Translations under genes and position numbers: made by a program
Shown here: positions 19,178 to 29,672 of the stretch, one piece after another
Layout of the letters: every line of letters starts with the position of its first letter
Numbering within the stretch: position 1 is the stretch's first letter
Assembly (NCBI GenBank): GCA_947178095.1
Contig: CAMWWZ010000002.1
Span: forward strand, 1-64,000
DNA: 64,000 nucleotides
DNA from: an uncultured Treponema sp.
Lineage (GTDB): Bacteria; Spirochaetota; Spirochaetia; Treponematales; Treponemataceae
Direction: 5' to 3'
The notes under the pieces: model-generated
Seen by the model: only the letters and a program-made list of their open reading frames with translations
Told to the model about the DNA's origin: nothing
Databases searched by the model: none

Positions 19178-20644
19178 ATGAAAATTATTTACAATGCGAT
19201 TTTGCTTGATGAATCTATGCGGACGCGCGGCGCGATTGTTTTGGACAAGAAAAAAATTGCGTGCGTTTTAAAAGGAAATTTCAAAACCGAAAGCGCGGTT
19301 CTGAACGCCGCAAAATCCGCTTGCGATAAAATTTTTTCTAAAACTCCAAAGCAAATCGAATTCGTGAATGCGAATGGCTTGACGCTCGCGCCGGCGTTTA
19401 TCGACATGCATTCGCATTTTCGCTATCCCGGTCAAACTCAAAAAGAAGATTTGCAAAGCGCGCTCAACGCGGCGGCGGCCGGCGGCTTTGGAACGCTAGT
19501 TTTGATGCCGAACACAAATCCCGTGGTTTCTTCGAAAGAACTTGCGATAAAAATCGAAAGCGAAGCCGCCGCGCAAAAAAAATCGCAGGTTTTCCAAACC
19601 GTGAGCATTACGAAAGATTTTGATGGCGCGACAATTTCTCATATTGATTCGCTTGAAAAAAAATCCACGCCTGTAATTTCGGAAGACGGTCGCGACGTGG
19701 AAAGTGCCGCCGTCATGCTTGAAGCGATGCGCCTCGCCGCGAAAAAAGGAATCATTGTCGCTTGCCACAGCGAAGATTGCGCGCTTGCGATAAAAGCGAA
19801 ATCTTATCGCAAAAAGGCTTTGGAAATTATCGCAAATTATGATATGAGCATTCAGGATTTATCGCAAATTTTCGAAAAGAAAAATCAAGGTTCAAAAAAA
19901 ATTCCAAAAGTTGCGATAAACGAAGCGAAGGAAAATATTTTTATCGCAAATTCGATTTTGGAATTGGCGGAGGACATTGCGACCGAGCGAAATATCGCAA
20001 TCGCAAAAAAGGCGAATTGCAGAATTCACGTTTGCCATGTTTCTACGAAGGGCAGCATTGAAGCCGTTCGTCGCGCGAAAAAAAATATCGCAAATTCGAA
20101 AGGAAATGTTGCAAGCGAAAAATCGCAATTTCAAATCACTTGCGAAATCACGCCGCATCATTTGGGCTTGATTGGAACGCGCGGCAAAGAAATTTTTGAA
20201 TTTGTAAATCCGCCTTTGCAAAGTGAAGAAGATCGCTTGGCTTTGATTCAAGCGTTGCGCGACGGAACTGCCGACGTTATCGCAACCGACCACGCGCCGC
20301 ACACGGCTTGCGATAAGGCTGCGGGCGCGCCGGGATTTTCAGGGCTTGAAACCGCCTACGCTTTTTGCCACACGATTTTGGTGGAGAAAGAAAATTTCAG
20401 CGAACAAAAATTATCGCAATTGATGTCGGCGAATCCCGCGCGGATTTTGGGCTTGAAAAAAGGCTTGCTGAAAGAAGGCTACGACGCGGATTTGGTTTTG
20501 CTCGACCCGCAGGAAAAATGGAAAGTGCGCTCGGCGGAATTTTTTAGCAAAGGAAAATCAACGCCGCTCGAAGGAAAAATCCTTACGGGGCGCGTGAAAG
20601 GAATATTTTTCAAAGACCTGTGCCTTCGTCAATTCCCATCATAA
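19178..20644 (+). CDS. pyrC: Dihydroorotase
   Basis: PAFIDMHSHFRYPGQTQKED; TDHAPHT; GFSGLET. Confidence 0.93.
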   Translation: MKIIYNAILLDESMRTRGAIVLDKKKIACVLKGNFKTESAVLNAAKSACDKIFSKTPKQIEFVNANGLTLAPAFIDMHSHFRYPGQTQKEDLQSALNAAAAGGFGTLVLMPNTNPVVSSKELAIKIESEAAAQKKSQVFQTVSITKDFDGATISHIDSLEKKSTPVISEDGRDVESAAVMLEAMRLAAKKGIIVACHSEDCALAIKAKSYRKKALEIIANYDMSIQDLSQIFEKKNQGSKKIPKVAINEAKENIFIANSILELAEDIATERNIAIAKKANCRIHVCHVSTKGSIEAVRRAKKNIANSKGNVASEKSQFQITCEITPHHLGLIGTRGKEIFEFVNPPLQSEEDRLALIQALRDGTADVIATDHAPHTACDKAAGAPGFSGLETAYAFCHTILVEKENFSEQKLSQLMSANPARILGLKKGLLKEGYDADLVLLDPQEKWKVRSAEFFSKGKSTPLEGKILTGRVKGIFFKDLCLRQFPS

Positions 20645-21551
20645 TGTTCATGCATTGAACTGCTGCGCCGCTCGCGCCTTTTCCCAAGTTGTCGAATCGT
20701 GCGCAAAGGCAAATGCGCTCGTCGTTGCCGAAAACGAAAATCTGCATTTCGTTTGTGTCGCGCAAAGTGTTGGCGGGAATCGTCGAGCCAATCAAGATTC
20801 CTTCTCCATTCGGCGGCGCGACTTTTACGAAGCGGCAATTTTCGTAATGCGCGGCGAGTTCGTCCCGCAGATTCTTCACGTCGATTTTCTTTGAAAGCAA
20901 GCGCGAATGAAGCGGAACAGTTACAGTCATTCCGTTGAAGTAGTCGCAAATGTACGGATTGAAAATCGGCTCGTAGGAAAGCCCTGCGATTTTTTTCATT
21001 TCCGGCAAATGTTTGTGTTCCTGCGTGAGCGCGTATTCTCTCGGGGATTCCAATTCAAAATTGCGCTCGGGATCTTCGTATTGCGCGATGGCCTTTTTTC
21101 CCGCGCCGCTGTATCCCGAAACCGCGTGGCAAACAACAGGATAATCCGGCGAAATGATTCCACGTTGAACAAGCGGATAAACCAGCGCGACAAAGCCGCT
21201 TGCGTAGCAGCCTGGAACTGCGACGCGCTTTGAGGAAATTATTTTTTGTCGGAATTCCGCGCCGAGTTCCGGAAATCCATACGCCCATTCGGGATTCGTT
21301 CTGTGCGCCGTGGAAGCGTCGATGATTTTTGTTTCGGGATTCGTACAAAGCGCGACGGCTTGGATTGCCGCGGCATCGGGCAAACACAAAAATGTAAAGT
21401 CCGAGGCGTTTATGCATTCGGCGCGCGCGGCATCGTCCTTGCGCTTTTCTTCGTCAATCAAAATCAATTCGATGTCGCTGCGATTTTTGAATCGCTCGAA
21501 AATCTTGAGGCCGGTTGTTCCTTCTTTTCCGTCGATGAAAACTTTGTACAT
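20610..21551 (-). CDS. argC: N-acetyl-gamma-glutamyl-phosphate reductase
   Basis: VFIDGKEGTTGLKI; VPGCYASGFVALVYPL; HKHLPEM. Confidence 0.93.
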   Translation of the reverse strand: MYKVFIDGKEGTTGLKIFERFKNRSDIELILIDEEKRKDDAARAECINASDFTFLCLPDAAAIQAVALCTNPETKIIDASTAHRTNPEWAYGFPELGAEFRQKIISSKRVAVPGCYASGFVALVYPLVQRGIISPDYPVVCHAVSGYSGAGKKAIAQYEDPERNFELESPREYALTQEHKHLPEMKKIAGLSYEPIFNPYICDYFNGMTVTVPLHSRLLSKKIDVKNLRDELAAHYENCRFVKVAPPNGEGILIGSTIPANTLRDTNEMQIFVFGNDERICLCARFDNLGKGASGAAVQCMNIMMGIDEGTGL

Positions 21552-21682
21552 AAATCAAGTATAGAATAAAATTCAAAAAAATGCAACAATTAAAATTTCT
21601 CTTTACAAAACTCATTTTTTGCCGTAAAATAAAATAGTAGAAAAATCGCGCGAGCTTTGCGAAGCGCGGCACGGAGGAAAAA

Positions 21683-24600
21683 ATGACGCAAACCAAAAAA
21701 TCAATCTCACCCAAACATAGGGCAATCCTCGTAATGCTTGCCGCCGCGCTCCTCGCTTCGTGCGAAAATCTCATTTCCAAGACTCCTCAAGAAATTACGG
21801 GGGGGGGTACGATGAGGTAGGAAATTCCGAAAGTGGCTCGCTGACCGTCACCGCCCGCGTCTCGAACGGCTCTTCGCGCTACGCGATGCCTTCGATGCCC
21901 GAACTCGTATACGCCGCGTTGCTATATAAGGACAACGCACCCCCTGCAAATCCACAACACAACGACTTTGCCACAGGAACAGAGACGGATGGCAAACTGA
22001 ATTTTTCATTCCAAAAGCCCGATGACACGGACAAAAAATTCACGCTCGAAATATTCGCGTTTGCAAAAGTGGAAGGCGAAGAAACGTCACAGTTTTCAAG
22101 GGAAACCGCGCTGCTTTCAGGAAGCAAAACAGGGCTTTCGATAGTTGGTGACAAAATCATAATAGAAAATGCAATTCCTCTTTCGTCCGACAAGCCCGGC
22201 ACTGTCCGCCTGAAAATAAAAGTGCCCGAAGGATGCTCGCTTGGAATCGACGACACAACGAATTTTGATTACAAAAAAGATGATTCCGCTTCCGATACAT
22301 ACACGATTGTAGAAAAAGATGGCGCGAGCGGAATTTCTGCTGGCGCATATCAAGTGAAATTCACCGTGAAAAAAGGCGATGAAATTGTCCACATTTTTTC
22401 CGAATACATAAATGTCATCAATGGATTTTGCACAGACACTTGGTGGAACGGCGAAAAATCCAGCGCGGTGAAAGATGTCGCGAGCAGCATCTCGAAAACG
22501 GTGTACGTGCGCGGTGCGGGCGGCTGGTACGATGGCCCGGACAACAAATACACCGCCACAGCGAGCTACGACAATTCGGGAAGTTTTCTTTCGCCACTCG
22601 CAACAATTCAAAAAGCCGTGGACGCGGTGATCGCACGGAACGACGGCACGAGCGCATACACGATTTATGTTGACGGAACATTGACGCAAAGCACGGTAGC
22701 GAGCGAAAACGGCATGGCGGACTTCTCTGCGCTTTCCCAAAATCTTAATCTCACGATAAAAGCGCTTTCTGCCACGGCAACGCTCGACGGCGGCGCACGA
22801 TTCACTATAAAAGATGATGGCACTGTAACTGTAGACAATGCGGGCATCGGAAAGCGCGTCATACACGCAAAGCCCGAAAGCGGCAAACTCAACCTCACGC
22901 TTGAAAAACTCGTCATCACAGGCGGAAACGCCAGCGACAATGGCGGCGGAATTTATTTCGGCTCAGCGGGCGGCTCGCTCACGATGAACGGCGGCGAAAT
23001 CAGCGGGAACAAGGCGGCTGCCGGTGGCGGTGTGTATGACGATAGCGGCAAATTCACGATGACTGCTGGCACAATCGGCGGAAACACTGCGACTGGCTAC
23101 GGCGGGGGAATTTATTTTACGGCATCAAACACACTCAAAATCAGCGGCAGCGCGACAATCAGTGGAAACAAAGCGAAATACGGCGGCGGAATTGCTAAGA
23201 AGGATAACGGCTTCATCGAGATGGAAGGCGGCGAAATAAGCGGAAACACCGCGACTGTCTCTGGCGGAGGAATCTATTCCTATTCGGGAGGCTCGGTCAC
23301 AATCAGCGGCGGCACAATCAAAGAAAACAATGCGACCCAAAGCGGTGGTGGAATTCATCATTGGTCGTCAAACGATGTTACAATCAGCGGCGATGCGATA
23401 ATCAGAGATAACACGACATGCAATAACGGGGGCGGTATATGTATGACTAGCGGCTGGCTCTATGTGAAAGGCGGCGCAATAAGCGGAAACACTGCGACCT
23501 ACGGCGGAGGAATTTATTTCAACTCACGGTATGCACATACGCTCAAAATCAGCGGCGGCACGATCGGCGGCGAGTCCGATTCCGACAAGAACACGGCGAA
23601 AAAAGGTGGCGGCGTGTACGCTTATGCCTGGAAGCCTATAATGAGCGGCGGCACAGTCAACGGCAACACAGCTTCAAACGGCAAAGGTGCGTACCTCGCT
23701 GCCAAGGGAAAATTGAATATGAGCGGCGCAGCGCAATTCGCGGAAAGCGACGACGTGTATCTTTATGCCAATGGCACGGACATTCCCACAATCACCGTCG
23801 CGGGCAGTCTCGACACTTCAAGCTCAGTCGCCACAATCACGCCTTCCGCTTACACGGCGGGCAGGCAGGTTTTGAGCGCGGGCACGGACGTTGCGATAGA
23901 CGATACCATCTGCGACAAATTCGCGCTGACACCTGCGCCCGATGGCAAGGAATGGAAAATCGTGCCTAATGATGACGGCACGGCGGGTGCATTGGGAATA
24001 GAATCAGTTTTCCTGAATTCCTCAAGCGGCGATGACGCGAATTCGGGATTAGCCGCAAGCAAAGCGGTGAAAACGCTCTCGAAGGCAATCGAACTGTTTG
24101 AATCACAAAACGCGCAAAAAATCATGGTCTGCGCGAAGTACACGCTTCCAAGCGATGAAAATGCCTTGCTCGATCGAATGGGAGGGGGTAAGCGAAATTT
24201 AACACTTGTGCGTTATGACGGCTCAAGCGACGTTTCAAGTAGTTTTACAGAGCACATGCTTACCATTTCACGAGGAGACGACGTTACAATCACGAACGTA
24301 ACGCTTGACGGAAACAAGGAAAAAGTCACCGCAAGTGGACGTCTCTTATATGTCAACAACTTAAACGCGACTGTAACGCTCGGCGATGGTGCGGCTGTAT
24401 GCAACAACAGAAACAGCGGTATGTCGGGGAGCGGTGCTTGCATATATGCAGGCATATTTAAAATGGTAGGTGGAAAAGTCACTGGAAACGTAAGTGGATC
24501 TGGTACGTCTGGTTACGGAGCGGGCGTTTATATAAATAGTAGTGCTAGATTTGAGATGAGTGGTGGCATTATAAGTGAAAATTATGCTTTTTCTAGAGAT

Positions 24601-24871
24601 ACTTACGGTGGTGGTGGTGTCTATGTCGGTGGCACGTTTGAAATGAGCGGAGGCGAAATTAGTGGCAACAAAGCAATAAATGGCGGTGGAGTTTTCGTCA
24701 TTGGTACATTCACGATGAAAGGCGGCAAAATCATGGACAATACTGCGACATCGAAAGGTAACGGCGTTTATAAAGCAGAAAATGCAACGTTTACGCACAC
24801 CGGCGGCACAGTGCAAAGCGATTAGCGGCACAGTCAGCGGCAAGTCGCCCGATGATGTTTTTCACAACTAG
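21683..24871 (+). pseudogene. Right-handed beta-helix / polymorphic-membrane-protein-like repeat lipoprotein, frameshifted at G9 near N-terminus; likely phase-variable
   Basis: Lipoprotein signal MTQTKK...VMLAAALLASCENL in frame of 21683; repeats (GGGIYF, GGEISGNTA) in frame of ORF 21760..24825; frames join at G9 (21789-21797). Confidence 0.8.
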
Positions 24872-24954
24872 CTTGTTTCAAACTGTTCATGCGAGCTTTC
24901 GCAAATGGCTTCGAAAAAGCAAGCGTCAGGAAAAATATCGGAAAAAATCTTTGG

Positions 24955-24983
24955 TTGCAAAAACGCGCAAATTGTGATACAAT
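24955..24983 (+). promoter_or_regulatory. Promoter giving a predicted leaderless mRNA
   Basis: TTGCAA - 17 nt - TACAAT, then ATTTCG-ATG. Confidence 0.6.
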
Positions 24984-24989
24984 ATTTCG

Positions 24990-27383
24990 ATGAAACTTTG
25001 TTACACATTGATTCTGATTTTTACGGAAATTTTGATCGCTCTTACGATTTTCAGGGTCTTTTATGTAAAGAACGGCAATCTTGCGCTTTCGCAAAAAATT
25101 CTCGATTTGCTTATCGTCGGTTTTTTCACGATTTTTCCGAATATTTTCATCGCGCATCTCACGTCTGAATTCATGGCGACAATTTTCTTTTCGTGGTATT
25201 TTTGTTTTATCGACATACTTTTGTTCCTGCTTTTTTATTTCAGCGTGGAATACGCTTTTCCGGATGCGTCCGCATCGCGCAGATGGTACAAGGCTTTTTA
25301 TATATTTTTTCGATATGATGTGCCGGCATTGTTTCAGGGCAAAAAGCAGCGGACGACATTGTTCGAAAAATCCATGCTCGTGCTGTTCTTGCTGATTGTG
25401 GCGGACATCGCGCAGTTCGTGCTGAACATTTCCTCGCACGCTGTTTTTTCGGTGGAGTCGTTTTATTCGGAAGGAGTCGTTTTCGCGCCGAACATTTATT
25501 ACAGGATTGTTTCGTATTTTCCGTATGACGTTCACCTTTCGCTTTCGTATGCTTTAGTTTTGTTGACTTTAATTTGCCTTGTGAAAAAGACAATCCTTTC
25601 GCCGGCACTTTACAGAATAAAATATTTGGCTTCTTTGATTTTGATTTTAATTGTCGTGATAGTAAATTCTTTCTATGTTCTTTTTGAACTTCCGCTGGAT
25701 TTTTCCGTGATTCTTTACGGACTTGTCTGCGTTTCGATTTATTACTTTTCGTTTAATTACATTCCAAAATATTTGCAGCGCAAGTCCATCGGATGCGTCA
25801 TAGAAAATATGGACAACGGCATTTTGATTTTCGACATCGACGACCGTTGCATTTTCATAAACGATTGCATTCGAAAACTTTGCGAAGTGCGCGCGGATCA
25901 AGATCCTGAAATTGCGATGCGCTCGTTCGTCAACAAGTTTGTGAATGGGCAAAGCTTTTCTACGCGCGCGCCTTACGAAGTGATTCGTTGCTTGAAAATC
26001 AAAGAAAGGACAGTTTATTACAGGGTGATTTTTTCTCGAATTGAAGATGAGTACGAAAAATTTCTTGGAAGCTATTTTTTGTTGATGGACATCAGCGAAG
26101 AACGCAACCGTGAAAGGCAGGAACATTTTCGCAGCAGCCACGATCAGCTGACTGGTCTTTACAACAAAGAATATTTTTGCAATAAAGTTGCCGAGGCGCT
26201 TGAAGCGAATCCTGACAAAGAATATTGCATAGTTTGTTCGGACATCGGAAATTTCAAATTGATAAATGAAATTTATGGAGTCGCAATCGGCGATAAAATC
26301 TTGAAACTCATAGCACTTAATTTGCGTGAAAAGGCAGTTCCAGGAGAATTGTACGGAAGAATCGACAACGACCGTTTCGCGATGCTCGTTCCGAAAGAGA
26401 GATTGGACGTTCAAGCTTTAATCGACATCACAGACAGCATTTTCAAATATTCTTTGGACTTGACGATGATGACGGTTTGCTATTTCGGTGTTTATGAAAT
26501 CAAAGACATAGACGTGCGAGTTTCTTTTATGTGCGACAGGGCGTTCATCGCACTCAACACGATAAAAGGGCAGATAGGAAAGCAAGTGGCTTGGTATGAC
26601 GCGACTTTGCGCGACGACGTTTTGCGCGAGCAAGAATTGATATATCAGCTTTCGGATGCGATTGCCGCCGGACAAATAAAAATTTATTTGCAGTCGCGGG
26701 CATTGGCCGATGGAACGCCAGTCGGCGCGGAGGCACTTGTTCGGTGGGATCATCCTGATGAAGGCCTTATTTCGCCCAATGGATTTGTTCCGCTTTTTGA
26801 AAAGAACGGAATGATTATAAAAATAGATTGTTGTGTTTGGCGATTGGTTTTCAAAAAGCTCGCCGAATGGAAAAATGCCGGCCGCGAAGATTTGTATATT
26901 TGTGTCAATGTTTCTTATAAGGATTTTTATTTGATGGACATTCAGCAAGAGCTCGGCAGTTTGTTGAACGAGTTTAAAATCAATCCGAAAAATTTTCACA
27001 TCAAAATCACCGAATTCACAATGATGATGGATTTGGACAAACAGATAAAATCCATCAAACAATTGCGTGAACTCGGCTTTATAATTGAAGTTGGCGATTT
27101 TGGCACGAATTATTCTTCATTAAAAATTTTGCGCGAATGTGACATCGAAATCCTAAAACTTGACATAAGCTTTTTGATCGACACAAAATTTTCACGGAAC
27201 GCGCATATAATTATGAAACAACTCGTCGAAATGGCGCACAGTTTGGGAACGAAAATTGTCGTCAAAGGAATCGAGCAAAAGGAGCAGGTGGATTTACTTT
27301 CCACTTACGGCTGCGATTTGTTCCAAGGATATTATTTTTCAAAGCCCATCGAGGCTTCGATGTTCGAGAAAGTGTATTTATGA
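24990..27383 (+). CDS. Membrane GGDEF-EAL domain protein, both domains apparently degenerate
   Basis: N-terminal multi-TM; DQLTGLYNKEYF...GRIDNDRF (GGDEF-like); GAEALVRWDHP...FQGYYFSKP (EAL). Confidence 0.9.
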   Translation: MKLCYTLILIFTEILIALTIFRVFYVKNGNLALSQKILDLLIVGFFTIFPNIFIAHLTSEFMATIFFSWYFCFIDILLFLLFYFSVEYAFPDASASRRWYKAFYIFFRYDVPALFQGKKQRTTLFEKSMLVLFLLIVADIAQFVLNISSHAVFSVESFYSEGVVFAPNIYYRIVSYFPYDVHLSLSYALVLLTLICLVKKTILSPALYRIKYLASLILILIVVIVNSFYVLFELPLDFSVILYGLVCVSIYYFSFNYIPKYLQRKSIGCVIENMDNGILIFDIDDRCIFINDCIRKLCEVRADQDPEIAMRSFVNKFVNGQSFSTRAPYEVIRCLKIKERTVYYRVIFSRIEDEYEKFLGSYFLLMDISEERNRERQEHFRSSHDQLTGLYNKEYFCNKVAEALEANPDKEYCIVCSDIGNFKLINEIYGVAIGDKILKLIALNLREKAVPGELYGRIDNDRFAMLVPKERLDVQALIDITDSIFKYSLDLTMMTVCYFGVYEIKDIDVRVSFMCDRAFIALNTIKGQIGKQVAWYDATLRDDVLREQELIYQLSDAIAAGQIKIYLQSRALADGTPVGAEALVRWDHPDEGLISPNGFVPLFEKNGMIIKIDCCVWRLVFKKLAEWKNAGREDLYICVNVSYKDFYLMDIQQELGSLLNEFKINPKNFHIKITEFTMMMDLDKQIKSIKQLRELGFIIEVGDFGTNYSSLKILRECDIEILKLDISFLIDTKFSRNAHIIMKQLVEMAHSLGTKIVVKGIEQKEQVDLLSTYGCDLFQGYYFSKPIEASMFEKVYL

Positions 27384-27847
27384 AAAAAATTCTTTTTGTT
27401 TGCCACGGAAACATTTGCCGTTCGCCGATGGCGGAATTCGTAATGAAAAATCTCGTGAGGAAAGCAGGCCTCGAAGAAAAAATCCAAGTGGATTCTGCCG
27501 CCGCGAACAACGACGAAATCGGAAACGGAATGCATCGCGGCACTCGCGCGAAACTTTCGCAAATGGGAATTCCGTTCGACGAGCACATCGCGCGGAAACT
27601 CACCGCCGCGGACGGTGAACGATACGATTTGATTTTGGCGATGGATTCGGAAAACTTGTATTACATGCGCCGCATTTTGAAAGCCGAGGCGCACAAAAAA
27701 ATTCATTTGCTTTTGGAATTCGCAGGGCTTTCGCGCGACATCGCAGACCCATGGTACACCGGAAATTTCGACGAAACTTACGATGACATCGATTTGGGTT
27801 GCCGCGCGCTTTTGGAAAAACTAAAGCCTGCTTTGAACGTTCAATGA
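27380..27847 (+). CDS. Low-molecular-weight protein tyrosine phosphatase
   Basis: ILFVCHGNICRSPMAE; DPWYTGNFDETYDDI; 4-nt overlap with upstream gene. Confidence 0.93.
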   Translation: MKKILFVCHGNICRSPMAEFVMKNLVRKAGLEEKIQVDSAAANNDEIGNGMHRGTRAKLSQMGIPFDEHIARKLTAADGERYDLILAMDSENLYYMRRILKAEAHKKIHLLLEFAGLSRDIADPWYTGNFDETYDDIDLGCRALLEKLKPALNVQ

Positions 27848-27855
27848 AGCGCGAA

Positions 27856-28488
27856 TTATAGGCGCACGGAGGCCGCCCATTCCGCATAGATTTTTTGATA
27901 TTGCTCGCGGAACTTTTGCGTGTCGTTCGAAAAATTCACGCTGCCGTTTTTTGTCGCCCAGCAGATTTGAAACGAATCAGAATCCACGTTGAGCGGAACG
28001 AGGCTTGTTATGCGTCGCGCCGATTTGTCGTAGGCGAAGTCTTTTCCTTCCACGGCTTTTTTTCCGGCGATTGCGACGCTGATTTCGTCGCGCTTGGAAT
28101 CAATTCCCGAAAGCACGAAAATTCCGGGATCCGCCGCGAAGCCCACGATGTGAAAACTCAAGTCGCGAAGTTTGTATGGAACGTCGCTCGGCATCGTGAT
28201 TTCAAGTTCCGTCGTAACCGGATTGTACTTGTAATTTTTTTCGCTCAAAGCAAAACGCTCGCGAGTCGTCGGATGAATTCCGGTGACTTCGATTATCTTG
28301 TTGAAAACGAGCACGGTGGAAATGTTTCCAGTCGCGTTGTTCACGCCAGTGTTGACATAAGTTTTCACGCCGTCCGGATTTTCGATGGCCGGAGCTTCCA
28401 CGATTTCCTGCTGACTCGTTTTGCACGAAAAAAGCGCGGCGAAAAAAACGCACGCCGCCATAAAATAAATTCTTCTTTTCATATACAA
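27856..28488 (-). CDS. Putative lipoprotein
   Basis: MKRRIYFMAACVFFAALFSC lipobox. Confidence 0.7.
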   Translation of the reverse strand: MYMKRRIYFMAACVFFAALFSCKTSQQEIVEAPAIENPDGVKTYVNTGVNNATGNISTVLVFNKIIEVTGIHPTTRERFALSEKNYKYNPVTTELEITMPSDVPYKLRDLSFHIVGFAADPGIFVLSGIDSKRDEISVAIAGKKAVEGKDFAYDKSARRITSLVPLNVDSDSFQICWATKNGSVNFSNDTQKFREQYQKIYAEWAASVRL

Positions 28489-28516
28489 ATTTTCGGCAAA
28501 ATGTTATGATTGATTT

Positions 28517-29602
28517 ATGAAAATTTTTTTGGCGAACGAAATTCAAGAAAAGAAAATTTTGGGACGCGCGAAAGTTTTGGAAGATTCGATCGCGATTTTT
28601 TGGAGCGCGAGCGGAATCGAGCTGAACGTCCGCGCAAGCGAACTTTGGGCGCGAATTGATTCGGATTTTTCCACGCATGAAATTTGGATTGCGATTTTCA
28701 TTGACGGCGCGCAAACGGTTCGGCTCATGCTGAACAAAGGGCAGAATGAAATTTGCGTTTTTCGGAATATGAATCCCGATGTCGAAAAGAACGTCCGCAT
28801 TTACAAGGAAACTCAGGCGATGGAATGCGACGCGCACCACAAAATGATTTTGAAGAATTTCCGCACGGACGGAATTTTTTTGCCCGTGAAAAACGCGAAG
28901 TTGAAAATCGAATTCATCGGCGACAGCATTACGAGCGGCGAAGGCGCGGTCGGCGCGAAAATCGAGCGCGATTGGATTTCCGCGTTTTTCGGCGCAACGA
29001 AAACTTACGCGTTCAAGTTGGCGCAAATCCTCGGCGCGGATTTCAACGTGATTTCGCAAAGCGGCTGGGGAGTCGTGACGGGCTACGACAACGATACTTC
29101 GCACGCGATTCCCGCTTATTACGAAAAAACATGCGGCGTAATGCGCGGCGCGGAAAACAAAATTCTCGGCGCACAAACTGAATGGAATTTTTCTTTGTGG
29201 CAGCCTGATTTGATAATCGTGAATTTGGGAACGAACGACCAAGGCGCGTTTTGGAATCCGCCTTGCGCGAAGACGAATTTCAAAATGAAACTTTGCGCGG
29301 ACGGAACGCCCGAAAAATCCAGCGCGGAATTTTTTGAAAAAGGCGTTGTTGAATTCCTTGGACTTCTTCGCGCGAAAAATCCTTGCGCGAAAATTTTTTG
29401 GTGCTACGGAATGATGGGACGCTTGCTCGAAAAAAATATCGAGGCCGCGCTCGCTCTTTACAAAAAGCAAAGCGGCGATGCGAACACGCATTTTGTTCTT
29501 CTGCCCGAAATTGATTCGGAAGAATGCGGCGCGCTTTCTCATCCGAGCGAAGCGCAGCACGAAATTACGGCGCGATTTTTGCACGAAAAAATTGCGCCGT
29601 AA
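28517..29602 (+). CDS. SGNH/GDSL hydrolase (CE2-like esterase)
   Basis: IEFIGDSITSGEGAVG; NLGTNDQGAFW; C-terminal LSHPSEAQHEI. Confidence 0.85.
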   Translation: MKIFLANEIQEKKILGRAKVLEDSIAIFWSASGIELNVRASELWARIDSDFSTHEIWIAIFIDGAQTVRLMLNKGQNEICVFRNMNPDVEKNVRIYKETQAMECDAHHKMILKNFRTDGIFLPVKNAKLKIEFIGDSITSGEGAVGAKIERDWISAFFGATKTYAFKLAQILGADFNVISQSGWGVVTGYDNDTSHAIPAYYEKTCGVMRGAENKILGAQTEWNFSLWQPDLIIVNLGTNDQGAFWNPPCAKTNFKMKLCADGTPEKSSAEFFEKGVVEFLGLLRAKNPCAKIFWCYGMMGRLLEKNIEAALALYKKQSGDANTHFVLLPEIDSEECGALSHPSEAQHEITARFLHEKIAP

Positions 29603-29628
29603 TTTGCGCAACCTTCGGCTGTTGCCGA

Positions 29629-29660
29629 GAATCGCAAAGTAAGGCCTTGCGATTCTCGAG
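29629..29660. terminator. Bidirectional stem-loop between convergent genes
   Basis: GAGAATCGCAA - 9 nt - TTGCGATTCTC, perfect 11-bp stem. Confidence 0.65.
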
Positions 29661-29672
29661 CGCGTGAGTAGA

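Noticed and set aside
28202-29611. 469-aa minus-strand ORF opposite the SGNH hydrolase
   Set aside because: Shadow ORF with Arg/Phe/Asn-rich sequence; the plus-strand ORF has clear family motifs.
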